A stretch of 64,000 nt of DNA, taken from assembly GCA_045652705.1 (NCBI GenBank), contig JAZRUV010000001.1, positions 57,593 through 121,592 on the forward strand, given 5' to 3'. Within the stretch, counting starts at the first letter, position 1, and every line of letters begins with the position of its first letter. The position numbers and the translations under genes are program-made. Origin of the DNA: UMGS1649 sp045652705. Lineage in GTDB: Bacteria > Bacillota > Clostridia > TANB77 > CAG-465. Shown one piece after another: positions 50,576 to 58,565 of the stretch. The notes beneath the pieces were generated by a model. That model searched no databases. It saw only the letters and a program-made list of their open reading frames with translations, and had not been told where the DNA came from.

Positions 50576-51808
50576 CTACACCTCTTTGGCATTCAATTTA
50601 TTGTATAGTTCAATAGCCGTTTCAGGACTATCTACCCCTGATTTGTTTTTTACAGGTGCAAACTCTTTCTCACGCGCTACCCTCAAAATTGTTACCTCAT
50701 CAACTTTGTTAAAGTAATCGAATATAAACGCTTCATATTTAACAAGGCATGGCTCTGTTGGTTTTTGCACATTTCCTTTTGTATCTATATATCCCATTTG
50801 TTTTATCGCCTTATGAATAGGTAGTTTGTCATGTTGTATTTTTTCTATTATTTTTATGTTTATTAAATGATTTACTATATTAGCTTCTGAATAAAGTATA
50901 TCACCGTTACTCCCTTTAGCATATCTCATTTCATCATTCATTTCGCTATACTCAATAACACTTGGCTTTCCATTCCTCTTACAAAATACTCCTACTTTTT
51001 CTTCAGGTGAGGTTTTAACTATAGATTTTACACCATTTAAGTATCCTTCACTCGCTACCAAACCTATATACAATTCATCTGCCATGTTTACTAAAATATT
51101 ATCTACTCCGGTAACTAAAAGCCACTGTATCCCTTTATTTTTCATATCTGGCAACACTTGAGCAATTGCATTAAATACCCCACCATTACCATCAGCCGCT
51201 TTAAGTACTTTATGTGTGTTTTCTAAAAGCAAATTGCCATCCATATCTGTTATTGGTAGTTCGCCTTGCATAAAAAATTTAACCATTTCTTTAGGATAAC
51301 CAAAATAATTATGCTCTTCAAAAAAATCTATAGTTTCACTATTATTAGCTTTACTTGTCATTATATACCAATTAATATGTACACCATACGTATCATATAT
51401 TTTCTGCAAATTATCTATAAATATTTCAAATATATATTTTTGTTTATCTCCTAGGTTTAGAGCAAAAGTTCCTTTAGGGCCATCATGTCCAAGTCTCGTA
51501 CCTTGACCTCCCGCCATTGTTACTATAGCATACTTTCCTTGCAAAATAATATCTTTACCTTTTGCTTTTAGAGCATTTATTTGCACATCTGTAAGATTTT
51601 CACTCTTGTGTGCTGTAACCGGTTCAATCTTTTCTACGCACTCTACTTTGTCTTTAATTTGTTTAAAGCTGTTTATATAATCAAAATCTATTTGTGAAAT
51701 ATCTTCTATTAATTCCTGTTTCTCCATAGGATTTAAGGAATTGAAAAACACTAATAAATGTTGTTGTCCATATTTTTTTAACTTATTTATTATCTCTTCC
51801 ATATACAC
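50576..51808 (-). CDS. UDP-sugar pyrophosphorylase, eukaryotic UAP1-like (copy 1)
   Basis: 410 residues, with the same motif set as the downstream copy: 'VTMAGGQGTRLGHDGPKGTFAL', 'INWYIMTSKANN', 'NYFGYPKEMVKFFMQGELP', 'VTGVDNILVNMAD' and the shared C-terminal 'FAPVKNKSGVDSPETAIELY'. By eye the two copies are clearly related but well diverged, so the duplication is old. It lies 1 nt after the second acetate kinase gene. Confidence 0.9.
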   Translation of the reverse strand: MYMEEIINKLKKYGQQHLLVFFNSLNPMEKQELIEDISQIDFDYINSFKQIKDKVECVEKIEPVTAHKSENLTDVQINALKAKGKDIILQGKYAIVTMAGGQGTRLGHDGPKGTFALNLGDKQKYIFEIFIDNLQKIYDTYGVHINWYIMTSKANNSETIDFFEEHNYFGYPKEMVKFFMQGELPITDMDGNLLLENTHKVLKAADGNGGVFNAIAQVLPDMKNKGIQWLLVTGVDNILVNMADELYIGLVASEGYLNGVKSIVKTSPEEKVGVFCKRNGKPSVIEYSEMNDEMRYAKGSNGDILYSEANIVNHLINIKIIEKIQHDKLPIHKAIKQMGYIDTKGNVQKPTEPCLVKYEAFIFDYFNKVDEVTILRVAREKEFAPVKNKSGVDSPETAIELYNKLNAKEV

Positions 51809-51809
51809 C

Positions 51810-53003
51810 TCAATTATTGTTCTTTATTAAATTCATAGTATCTGTTGCTATTACCATCTCTTCATCAGTAGGTATAACATAAACATCAACTTTAGACCCA
51901 GAAGATATTTTTGCTACAACCCCTTTTACATCGTTTGCATTGTCATCTATATTAACACCTACGAACTGCAAATAATCACAAATTTGTTTTCTTACTCTCA
52001 CTTGGTTTTCCCCAATACCACCTGTAAAGGCAATAACATCTAAACCTTTCATCTTAGCTGCATATCTTAATATATACTCTGACACTTTTTGACAAAATAT
52101 ATCTATTGCTAGTCTTGCTTCATCGTTAGTATCCGCCAAGCTTTCTATCTGTCTAAAATCTGGTGCAAGCGAACTTATTCCAGCAAGGCCAGAATTTTTA
52201 TTTAATATATTTTCCGTTTCCTTCGGAGAAAGGCCTTCTTTTTCCATCAAATATGTTACAACAGATGGGTCTAAATCTCCCGAGCGAGTAACCATTGGTA
52301 TACCTCCAAGTGGTGTAAGCCCCATACTTGTATCTATACTAATACCGTCTTTTATTGCTGTAATACTAGCGCCTTGACCCAGATGACAAGTGACAATTTT
52401 TAAACTTTCAATTTCTTTTCCCATTAACTTTGCTACTTCATTTGCTACATACTTGTGTGATGTTCCGTGTGCTCCATATTTCCTTATTCCATGTTCTTTA
52501 TAATATTTATATGGAATAGGGTACATATAGCTTTCCTTTGGCATTGTTTGATGAAATGCTGTATCAAAAACAGCAACCATTGGAGTGTTTGTCATAAGCT
52601 CTTTACACGCAAGAATGCCCTGCACCGCTGCTGGATTATGTAGCGGTGCAAAGGCTGCACATTTTTGAATATTTTTAATTGTCTCGTCATCGATTAGAGC
52701 AGACCCTCCAAATATTTCACCACCATGAACTATTCTGTGTCCTACTCCATCTATTTGGGTTAAAGAAGATAGTGTATTATATTTAGGATTTAAAAGCTCA
52801 GATATAATTACATTTAATGCCTCTGTATGGGTTTGTACTGGTTTATTAATAACATTTTTATCGCTTCCTACTTTGTGTGTTAAAAATGCTTCATTCTCAC
52901 CAATTCTTTCAAAATTACCCTTTGCTAGTAGTTCTTTGTTTTCCATATCTATTAATTGATACTTAAGCGATGAACTTCCACAGTTTAATACTAATATCTT
53001 CAT
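51810..53003 (-). CDS. ackA: Acetate kinase (copy 2)
   Basis: ATG 53003 (MKILVLNCGSSSLKYQL) is the conserved AckA start; an ATG two codons earlier is possible. ASKHA fold with 'GHRIVHGGEIFGGSA', 'AVFDTAFHQTMPKESYMYPIP', 'YGAHGTSHKYVA', 'VTCHLGQGASITAI' and 'FTGGIGENQ'. Converts acetyl phosphate and ADP to acetate and ATP. Second of two tandem copies in a four-gene operon; no phosphotransacetylase gene is in the window. Confidence 0.96.
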   Translation of the reverse strand: MKILVLNCGSSSLKYQLIDMENKELLAKGNFERIGENEAFLTHKVGSDKNVINKPVQTHTEALNVIISELLNPKYNTLSSLTQIDGVGHRIVHGGEIFGGSALIDDETIKNIQKCAAFAPLHNPAAVQGILACKELMTNTPMVAVFDTAFHQTMPKESYMYPIPYKYYKEHGIRKYGAHGTSHKYVANEVAKLMGKEIESLKIVTCHLGQGASITAIKDGISIDTSMGLTPLGGIPMVTRSGDLDPSVVTYLMEKEGLSPKETENILNKNSGLAGISSLAPDFRQIESLADTNDEARLAIDIFCQKVSEYILRYAAKMKGLDVIAFTGGIGENQVRVRKQICDYLQFVGVNIDDNANDVKGVVAKISSGSKVDVYVIPTDEEMVIATDTMNLIKNNN

Positions 53004-53013
53004 ATCCATCCCC

Positions 53014-54195
53014 CTATATTAGATTTAATGTTTCTCTTGCTATCATTAACTCTTCGTTAGTTGGAACTATCCAAACTTTAGTTTTAGAGTCTGGTTTAGA
53101 AATTTCTACTTCTTCAGCTCTAATGTTGTTTAATTCTTCGTCCAGTTCTACGCCCATAAAGCCTAAATATTTACAAATCATTCTTCTTTCATTTACGCCT
53201 CTTTCACCAACACCTGCTGTAAATACTATTACATCAACTCCATTCATAGCTGCTGCAAATTTAGCAATATATCCTGCTATTTTGTATGCATAATGTTCAA
53301 GTGCAAGCTTAGCATTTTCGTTTCCTTCCTTTATAGCTGTTTCTATATCTCTGTTATCTGCTGAAACTTCAGACATACCAAGAAGCCCAGATTTTTTATT
53401 AAGTATAGTTTCCATTTCTTTAGGAGAAAGGCCTTCTTTTTCCATTATATATGTTACAACAGATGGGTCTAAATCTCCTGACCTTGAACCCATAGGTATT
53501 CCAGCAAGTGGTGTAAGTCCCATACTTGTATCTATACATTTTCCATTTTGTACCGCAGATATACTTGCACCTTGACCTATATGGCAGCTTACTACCTTAA
53601 GATCGTCTCTTCCTAAAATTTCTGCTATTCTACCAGTTACATATTTGTGAGATGTACCATGTGCTCCATATTTTCTTATTCCATATTTTTCGTAATATTC
53701 ATATGGTATTGGATATATGTAATGTTCTTTAGGCATTGTTTGATGAAATGCTGTATCAAAAACAGCAACGTTTGTTTTTCCTGGCAATGCTTTAAAACAT
53801 GCTTCTATTCCTTGAATGTGTGCTGGATTATGTAGTGGTGCAAATTTTATTGCATCCCTTATTCCTTCAACAACATCTTCTGTTATAACTACTGAAGATG
53901 TAAATCTTTCTCCACCATGAACTATTCTATGACCTATACCATCTATTTCATCTAGGCTAGATACAACAGCAATGCCTGGTTGTACAAATTTTTGCATTGT
54001 AAATGTAATTGCTTCTTCGTGGTTAGGCGCTGCGTGTTCATACACTTTTTTCTCATTTCCAAATTTATGAGTTAAAAAAGCCCCTTCCATTCCTATTCTT
54101 TCATAATTTCCTTTTGCTATTACTTCATCAGTGTCCATATCTATTAGTTGATATTTAAATGATGAGCTTCCACAATTTAATACTAATATTTTCAT
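53014..54195 (-). CDS. ackA: Acetate kinase (copy 1)
   Basis: 393 residues, full length, with the same conserved motifs as copy 2: 'NCGSSSFKYQLIDMD', 'GHRIVHGGERFTSSV', 'FDTAFHQTMPKEHYIYPIP', 'CHIGQGASISAVQNG' and 'FTAGVGERG'. In copy 1 the last motif has 'TAGVGERG' rather than 'TGGIGENQ'; the N-to-R change near the nucleotide site may alter kinetics. First gene of the operon, behind a good promoter. Confidence 0.97.
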   Translation of the reverse strand: MKILVLNCGSSSFKYQLIDMDTDEVIAKGNYERIGMEGAFLTHKFGNEKKVYEHAAPNHEEAITFTMQKFVQPGIAVVSSLDEIDGIGHRIVHGGERFTSSVVITEDVVEGIRDAIKFAPLHNPAHIQGIEACFKALPGKTNVAVFDTAFHQTMPKEHYIYPIPYEYYEKYGIRKYGAHGTSHKYVTGRIAEILGRDDLKVVSCHIGQGASISAVQNGKCIDTSMGLTPLAGIPMGSRSGDLDPSVVTYIMEKEGLSPKEMETILNKKSGLLGMSEVSADNRDIETAIKEGNENAKLALEHYAYKIAGYIAKFAAAMNGVDVIVFTAGVGERGVNERRMICKYLGFMGVELDEELNNIRAEEVEISKPDSKTKVWIVPTNEELMIARETLNLI

Positions 54196-54221
54196 AATTT
54201 TCTCCTTTCAATTTTTACATT

Positions 54222-54249
54222 ATTATATCACAAGAAAGTATTTTTTCAA
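54222..54249 (-). promoter_or_regulatory. Promoter of the ackA-ackA-UAP-UAP operon
   Basis: TTGAAA (54244-54249), 16-nt spacer, TATAAT (54222-54227), minus strand, with AAAGGAG before the ATG. Confidence 0.8.
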
Positions 54250-54274
54250 GACATTCTTAGTAGATTTCTCTGGC

Positions 54275-54303
54275 TTGACATCTAGCCACCGTCATGATAA
54301 AAT
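54275..54303 (+). promoter_or_regulatory. Promoter of the 54357 gene
   Basis: TTGACA (54275-54280), 17-nt spacer, TAAAAT (54298-54303). Confidence 0.85.
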
Positions 54304-54356
54304 AGTGTCATAAATTAAATTAAAAAACCTATTAATATATGTTAGGAGTGTCTGTC

Positions 54357-54551
54357 ATGAAAACTTTTGCAATCGTTTGCATTTGTCTATTCGCTTTAGT
54401 AGCTTCCTCTGCGCTCATCATGGCATTCTTTTGTGCCACCACAAACGACGGTACTAAAGAAACTCAGAAGGTTATTAAGCTTTATCGCAATATATTCTAC
54501 GCAGCACTTATCCTATGCGTTTTAAGTATAATATTGCTCTTGTTTGCTTAA
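54357..54551 (+). CDS. Small membrane protein, two transmembrane helices
   Basis: ATG 54357 (MKTFAIVCICLFALVA) with AGGAGTG about 8 nt upstream; an earlier in-frame ATG at 54339 overlaps the site. 64 residues, with helices at about 3-25 and 43-63 joined by a short charged loop (TTNDGTKETQKVIKLYR). It has its own strong promoter and terminator. No family recognised. Confidence 0.65.
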   Translation: MKTFAIVCICLFALVASSALIMAFFCATTNDGTKETQKVIKLYRNIFYAALILCVLSIILLLFA

Positions 54552-54556
54552 TAACC

Positions 54557-54593
54557 ATAAAACAGGCCTTGAATATTTTTAGGCCTGTTTTAT
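54557..54593 (+). terminator. Terminator of the small membrane protein gene
   Basis: Perfect stem AAAACAGGCCT / AGGCCTGTTTT with an 11-nt loop. Confidence 0.92.
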
Positions 54594-54698
54594 CTGTTTA
54601 TAATTAATATGTATAGGATTGTGTTGGTATATTAATTCTCAAAATTGCATTAGCCTTTATTGGTCTCTTTATAGGTTGTTATGCCTTTTTCTAACACC

Positions 54699-54733
54699 AA
54701 AATACACCTCGAAAATATTCAGGGTGTATTTTT
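54699..54733 (-). terminator. Terminator of uvrC
   Basis: Stem AAATACACCC / AGGTGTATTTT on the minus strand, right after the uvrC stop codon. Confidence 0.8.
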
Positions 54734-54741
54734 ACATAATA

Positions 54742-56406
54742 TTATTTTCTATTACTTTTTTCTTTCTTTGGCACTCTATCTCTTAAACTTCTATGATAAG
54801 TTATTACAAATCTATGAACTTCATCTTGCAGTTTAGTTAGAAGTGCAAATATGCCTTTATACTCTTTTTTATCTCTTAAATCTATTTCTTTTTCATTTAA
54901 ATCTATTATTCCACGCGTTTTGTGTTTGTTATCTTTTATCATACCTATAGTAGGAACTTCAACTTTACGTTCATTTAAAATCTTTTTTACTGCCCTTACT
55001 TGATTTAGTCCACCATCTATTAAAAACATATCTGGTAATGACAATGTATCTATATGGTTTAATCTACGAGATATAACCTCTGCCATTGACATTACATCAT
55101 TTTGTGTTTCAGTAGATTTTATTTTATACTTTCTGTATTTAGACTTATTAAATTCTCCATTTTCATAAACTATTCCTGCTCCTACAATAAAGCTGTCTTT
55201 CAAATTGGATATGTCGTAACACTCTAAATTATCTAATTCATAATCTATATTTAGAATTTCCTTTAATTCATCTAGAGGGTTTCTTTCTTTATCTTTTAAG
55301 TTTATTTTTATGTTAGTTTCTATCATTTGGATAAGTTTTAACTTATCTCCTTTTTTAGGGATATACATGTCTACTTTAGATGTTTTTAAACTCATTAAGT
55401 AACTTGCTACAGTCTCAATATCTTGCTTAATTTTTTCTTCATCCTTTAGCTTTACATATACCTTGGCAGGCATGTCTATACGATTTTTTGTATAATACTG
55501 AGATATAACGTCTAACATTATGCTATCTAATTTTGTTTTATCTATCTCATCAATATATAAATTATCATGTTTAAGCAGTTTGCTGTTACGTATTTTAAAT
55601 ATTTGTATATATAACCTTTCTTTTACGACTACATATCCCCAAATATCTGTATTAGTTTCATTAAGATTTGACACCTTTTGTTTTTCTGTAATCTTAGTTA
55701 TCTTTTCTAGTCTTTCATGTAGCTGTTTTGCTTTCTCGAATTCTAATTTTTCAATACATTTATCTATATTTTCCTTAATATATGATTTAACAATGTCCGT
55801 TTTTCCCTCTAAAAACAGCACTACTTGATTTATCATTGAGCTATATTCTTCACGCGCTACGTCATTTATACAAGGTCCTAAGCATCTTCCTATGTGGTAA
55901 TATAAACAAGGGCCTACGTTTTTGTTTGTCTTTTTACTAAAATTATACTTACATCTTTTAAGAGGAAATATTTCTTTTAAAGTATTAAATACTTCTCTTA
56001 GTGCATTTACGTCAGTGTATGGGCCTAAATATTTAGAACCATCTTCTATTTTTCTTCTTGTTATATAAATAGCTGGGTATTCATCTTTTATGGTTATTTT
56101 AATATATGGGTAGGTTTTATCATCCTTAAGCATTACGTTATATTTTGGCATGAATTCCTTGATATAGTTACACTCTAAAACCAAAGCTTCAAGCTCGTTG
56201 GCTGTTACAATATATTCTATATTTCTAACATGAGACACCATGTTTTGTATACGAATTGTTTTATTCGTTTTATTAAAATACTGTCTCACTCTTTTTCTTA
56301 ACGATTTAGCTTTGCCTACATATATTATTTTATCTGTTTCATCCTTCATTATATAAATACCTGGTTCAAATGGTATTTTTTCTACTATTTCTTTTTTTAT
56401 ATCCAT
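54742..56406 (-). CDS. uvrC: Excinuclease ABC subunit C, lacking the C-terminal HhH region
   Basis: ATG 56406 (MDIKKEIVEKIPFEPG) with GGTGGT upstream. GIY-YIG nuclease ('EPGIYIMKDETDKIIYVGKA'), Cys-rich segment ('PLKRCKYNFSKKTNKNVGPCLYYHIGRCLGPC'), UVR motif ('FEKAKQLHERLEKI'), RNase-H-like nuclease ('LECYDISNLKDSFIVGAGIV', 'DMFLIDGGLNQVRAV'). It ends at 'HRFVITYHRSLRDRVPKKEKSNRK', just where other UvrC proteins continue into two helix-hairpin-helix motifs. A terminator follows at once, so this is the real end. Incises both sides of DNA lesions with UvrAB. Confidence 0.95.
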   Translation of the reverse strand: MDIKKEIVEKIPFEPGIYIMKDETDKIIYVGKAKSLRKRVRQYFNKTNKTIRIQNMVSHVRNIEYIVTANELEALVLECNYIKEFMPKYNVMLKDDKTYPYIKITIKDEYPAIYITRRKIEDGSKYLGPYTDVNALREVFNTLKEIFPLKRCKYNFSKKTNKNVGPCLYYHIGRCLGPCINDVAREEYSSMINQVVLFLEGKTDIVKSYIKENIDKCIEKLEFEKAKQLHERLEKITKITEKQKVSNLNETNTDIWGYVVVKERLYIQIFKIRNSKLLKHDNLYIDEIDKTKLDSIMLDVISQYYTKNRIDMPAKVYVKLKDEEKIKQDIETVASYLMSLKTSKVDMYIPKKGDKLKLIQMIETNIKINLKDKERNPLDELKEILNIDYELDNLECYDISNLKDSFIVGAGIVYENGEFNKSKYRKYKIKSTETQNDVMSMAEVISRRLNHIDTLSLPDMFLIDGGLNQVRAVKKILNERKVEVPTIGMIKDNKHKTRGIIDLNEKEIDLRDKKEYKGIFALLTKLQDEVHRFVITYHRSLRDRVPKKEKSNRK

Positions 56407-56421
56407 ATTTACCACCAAAAA

Positions 56422-56444
56422 AGAGCACGAAAAAGGCGTGCTCT
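56422..56444 (-). terminator. Terminator of spoVG
   Basis: Perfect 8-bp stem AGAGCACG / CGTGCTCT and T6 on the minus strand, between spoVG and uvrC. Confidence 0.9.
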
Positions 56445-56457
56445 CGATTTAAGCTAA

Positions 56458-56736
56458 TTATTCTGCTGATTCAACTTCTGCATCATCAGTTTCATTATAC
56501 TTAGCTATTATTGCTGATTGAATTTCTTCTCTAGTCTCCGTGTTTATTGGATGAGCTATGTCTTTGAATTCTCCGTTAGGAGTTTTTCTGCTAGGCATAG
56601 CAATGAAAAGACCTTTATCGCTTTCTATAACTTTTATATCATGTACTACGAATACATCATCAAAAGTAACTGAAGCGATAGCTTTCATTCTGTTTTGAGA
56701 AGCTATTTTTCTAACTCTAACATCAGTAATTTGCAT
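56458..56736 (-). CDS. spoVG: Regulator SpoVG
   Basis: ATG 56736 (MQITDVRVRKI), the conserved SpoVG start; GGCGGTG lies upstream and an in-frame ATG three codons earlier is weaker. 'KAIASVTFDDVFVVHDIKVIES', 'GLFIAMPSRKTPNGEFKDIAHPI' and 'EEIQSAIIAKY' are the family core. Small site-specific DNA- and RNA-binding regulator affecting division-septum placement and many genes. It has its own strong promoter. Confidence 0.97.
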   Translation of the reverse strand: MQITDVRVRKIASQNRMKAIASVTFDDVFVVHDIKVIESDKGLFIAMPSRKTPNGEFKDIAHPINTETREEIQSAIIAKYNETDDAEVESAE

Positions 56737-56768
56737 CTTGAACACCGCCTTCCTTAACTGTTACGATT

Positions 56769-56796
56769 ATTATACATCAAATTTGGTATATGTCAA
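56769..56796 (-). promoter_or_regulatory. Promoter of spoVG
   Basis: TTGACA (56791-56796), 16-nt spacer, TATAAT (56769-56774), minus strand. Confidence 0.85.
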
Positions 56797-56865
56797 TAGT
56801 TTTGTTTGCAATTTTTGGAAGCAAATACTATGACAAATCTTATTATTAACAATATTCTATCTTTA

Positions 56866-56887
56866 CGTGGAGCGGCAGTCGGCAGTG
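56866..56887. other. GC-rich sequence after the pilin/FGE stop codon
   Basis: 22 nt with two copies of CTGCCG(A/C) (minus strand CACTGCCGACTGCCGCTCC...), far above the local GC content, directly following the stop codon. The position is that of an IMH-like element in diversity-generating retroelement targets. This is an inference. Confidence 0.4.
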
Positions 56888-58345
56888 CTACTTCTTTATA
56901 TATAGTGTAGGACGAAAACCGAGGCTTTCTTTCGCGTCATCTGGGGTGAAGTAGACATGGGCCGAAATGGGACTTGTGCTACCATCGTTGCCGTAGCTGC
57001 TTCCGTGAAGAACACGGTAGCAATAATTGTGGCCCTCCATTGTCCATTCATACATATTTCCTGCCATATCGCAAATATTATTTACGCTTGCTACTTTTAA
57101 TGCTCCTGTAGATAAAGCCCAGCAAGTTCCACTTGCTTTTGTTGAACTCGATGTTGCTGTTTGAAATGATCCCAGTATGTGTGTAGATGAATTATCTACT
57201 GCGTATTTTGCGCCGTCATTTAAATCTCCCGCTGCTATTACATGATTATAATAATTACCATAAGCTGTACTATCTGTTACACTTGTTACCTCATTGCCTT
57301 TTCCATTTTTTGCTTTTACTTCTAACCACCATGCTAACGTTCTATCCCACTGAACTCCATATATTAATGTTGATACTACTCCATAATTTGCATTTGTTGC
57401 CGGATACATACTTCTTGCTACTTCTACTGCTCCTTTTGTATCTTTATTCATACTATCATTCCATGTCCATGGTATATGTGTATATGGTATTTTACCCATT
57501 ACTGAATATACTGTTGTTCCTTCTTTTATTCCAGGCAAATCTGCCACATTTCCTTTGCCTGTTCTTTGTGTATCTATTCCTGCTTCATAACGGGCTATAT
57601 AAAATCCTTTATATTCTTTTACACTTTCATACATTTCTTGTACTTCTGCTAAAGTTGTAGTTGTCATATATTCTGAATCTTGTGAAGGTAGTGGCATATT
57701 TGTTGCAGTATCTAATACCACTTCCCAAACTGTACCCGTTGTTCCCAATGTGTTAGATATTTTATATGACTCACCAAAATTTTGTCTTACAAACTTACTA
57801 AAATCTTCTACCGGTACCCATACATATTGGTTTCTTGTTCTTTTTGCATCTTCTACATTTGCATCTGTTACTGGTATTGTTCCTTCATATATTACAAGGC
57901 CACCATTTTTTGTATTTTCTCCTGTGGCACTTGAGGCAACAAATCCTTTTGGTATTGGCACTGTATCTACTATGTTTACCACATTTGATTTCCATGTTTC
58001 CGGAATTGTTGGTGTATTTGTATTACCACCTTTTAACGCTACTTTAACACCTTTATCTGTTACTGTTATTTCATATGGTGTTAAGTCAAGTTTTTCATCA
58101 TTTAATCTTTTTAATACTTCCTCTTCTAGTTGCTCTTGAGTTGTATTTCCATCCACGAATGCTTCTGCCCATTTTAATGAAGCTAGTGTTTGCACTTCTT
58201 TTAGGTTTGTTTCATCCACTGCACTTTGAGCTTTTTCTATTATTCCACTATTGTTTAAAGATAGAATAATTGTTCCTGCTAGTATTATCATTACTATTAT
58301 TGTTATTACTAACACAATTAATGATACCGCCTTTTTGTTTTGCAT
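56888..58345 (-). CDS. Prepilin-like protein fused to an FGE/SUMF1 (C-type lectin fold) domain
   Basis: 485 residues. The N-terminus is type IV pilin-like: a short basic leader (MQNKKA), then a hydrophobic helix 'VSLIVLVITIIVMIILAGTI' and 'LNNSGIIEKAQSAVDE'. Residues ~110-485 form a formylglycine-generating-enzyme-like domain: 'QYVWVPVEDFSKFV', 'YKGFYIARYEAGI', 'NICDMAGNMYEWTMEG' and the final 'SLGFRPTLY'. The FGE fold here is probably a ligand-binding lectin-like head on a surface fibre, not an enzyme. The last ~130 bp are GC-rich with NNY codons, as in retroelement-diversified tips. Strong AGGAGGAGG site; a terminator and CA-repeat ORF precede it. Confidence 0.85.
   Translation of the reverse strand: MQNKKAVSLIVLVITIIVMIILAGTIILSLNNSGIIEKAQSAVDETNLKEVQTLASLKWAEAFVDGNTTQEQLEEEVLKRLNDEKLDLTPYEITVTDKGVKVALKGGNTNTPTIPETWKSNVVNIVDTVPIPKGFVASSATGENTKNGGLVIYEGTIPVTDANVEDAKRTRNQYVWVPVEDFSKFVRQNFGESYKISNTLGTTGTVWEVVLDTATNMPLPSQDSEYMTTTTLAEVQEMYESVKEYKGFYIARYEAGIDTQRTGKGNVADLPGIKEGTTVYSVMGKIPYTHIPWTWNDSMNKDTKGAVEVARSMYPATNANYGVVSTLIYGVQWDRTLAWWLEVKAKNGKGNEVTSVTDSTAYGNYYNHVIAAGDLNDGAKYAVDNSSTHILGSFQTATSSSTKASGTCWALSTGALKVASVNNICDMAGNMYEWTMEGHNYCYRVLHGSSYGNDGSTSPISAHVYFTPDDAKESLGFRPTLYIKK
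56903..57036 (-). other. Candidate hypervariable region of the pilin/FGE gene
   Basis: Codes for residues from about 'HNYCYRVLHGSSYGND' to 'LGFRP'. GC is 54 of 100 in 56921-57020, against about 40 of 100 just upstream (57061-57160). About 19 of 40 codons end in C, unusual for this AT-rich genome, and most others end in T, the NNY pattern produced by adenine mutagenesis of AAY codons. No template repeat or reverse transcriptase is in the window. Confidence 0.5.
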
Positions 58346-58371
58346 ATTTTTCCTCCTCCTTTTTTCTATGC

Positions 58372-58417
58372 AAAAAGAGCAAAGCCAACATAGAATTTAC
58401 TCTATGTTAACCTTGCT
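58372..58417 (-). terminator. Attenuator hairpin before the pilin/FGE gene
   Basis: 17-bp stem with three G-U pairs (AGCAAGGTTAACATAGA / TCTATGTTGGCTTTGCT), 6-nt loop GTAAAT, then CTTTTT, ending about 12 nt before the AGGAGGAGG ribosome binding site. It lies between the leader ORF and the structural gene, so read-through is required for expression from the upstream promoter. Confidence 0.85.
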
Positions 58418-58469
58418 TTTTATATTGTTATTTGGGTATGAAAAAGCGCCACTACTTTGTAGTGTTTGT

Positions 58470-58535
58470 TTATATAATATTGTGTGTGTGTGTGTGTGTG
58501 TGTGTTACAGCCCCAAGGCTTTCAGCGTTTTTCAT
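58470..58535 (-). CDS. Leader ORF containing the CA repeat (21 codons in this frame)
   Basis: ATG 58535 with AAAGGGG 10 nt upstream: MKNAESLGAV, then a Thr-His repeat from (CA)12, then NII and stop at 58470-58472. With one or more CA units gained or lost the frame changes: with 10 or 13 units it runs to a TAA inside the terminator loop (58397-58399), and with 11 or 14 units to a TAA 3 nt before the stem (58420-58422). So it is probably a phase-variable leader peptide rather than a functional protein. Confidence 0.55.
   Translation of the reverse strand: MKNAESLGAVTHTHTHTHNII
58481..58504. repeat. (TG)12 / (CA)12 microsatellite
   Basis: Twelve uninterrupted TG units, 24 bp. Pure dinucleotide tracts this long are rare in bacteria and are prone to slipped-strand gain or loss of units. 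Located inside the leader ORF of the pilin/FGE gene. Confidence 0.98.
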
Positions 58536-58565
58536 TTGTTTTATTCCCCTTTATTATGCATTTAG

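Noticed and set aside
54620..54696. Hydrophobic frame (ILILKIALAFIGLFIGCYAFF) after the small membrane protein gene
   Set aside because: No ATG, GTG or TTG start in frame after the preceding stop, and no ribosome binding site; perhaps a degraded duplicate of the gene before it.
57187..58269. Leu/Phe-rich plus-strand ORFs opposite the pilin/FGE gene
   Set aside because: Antisense shadows of the real gene; composition reflects its reverse complement.
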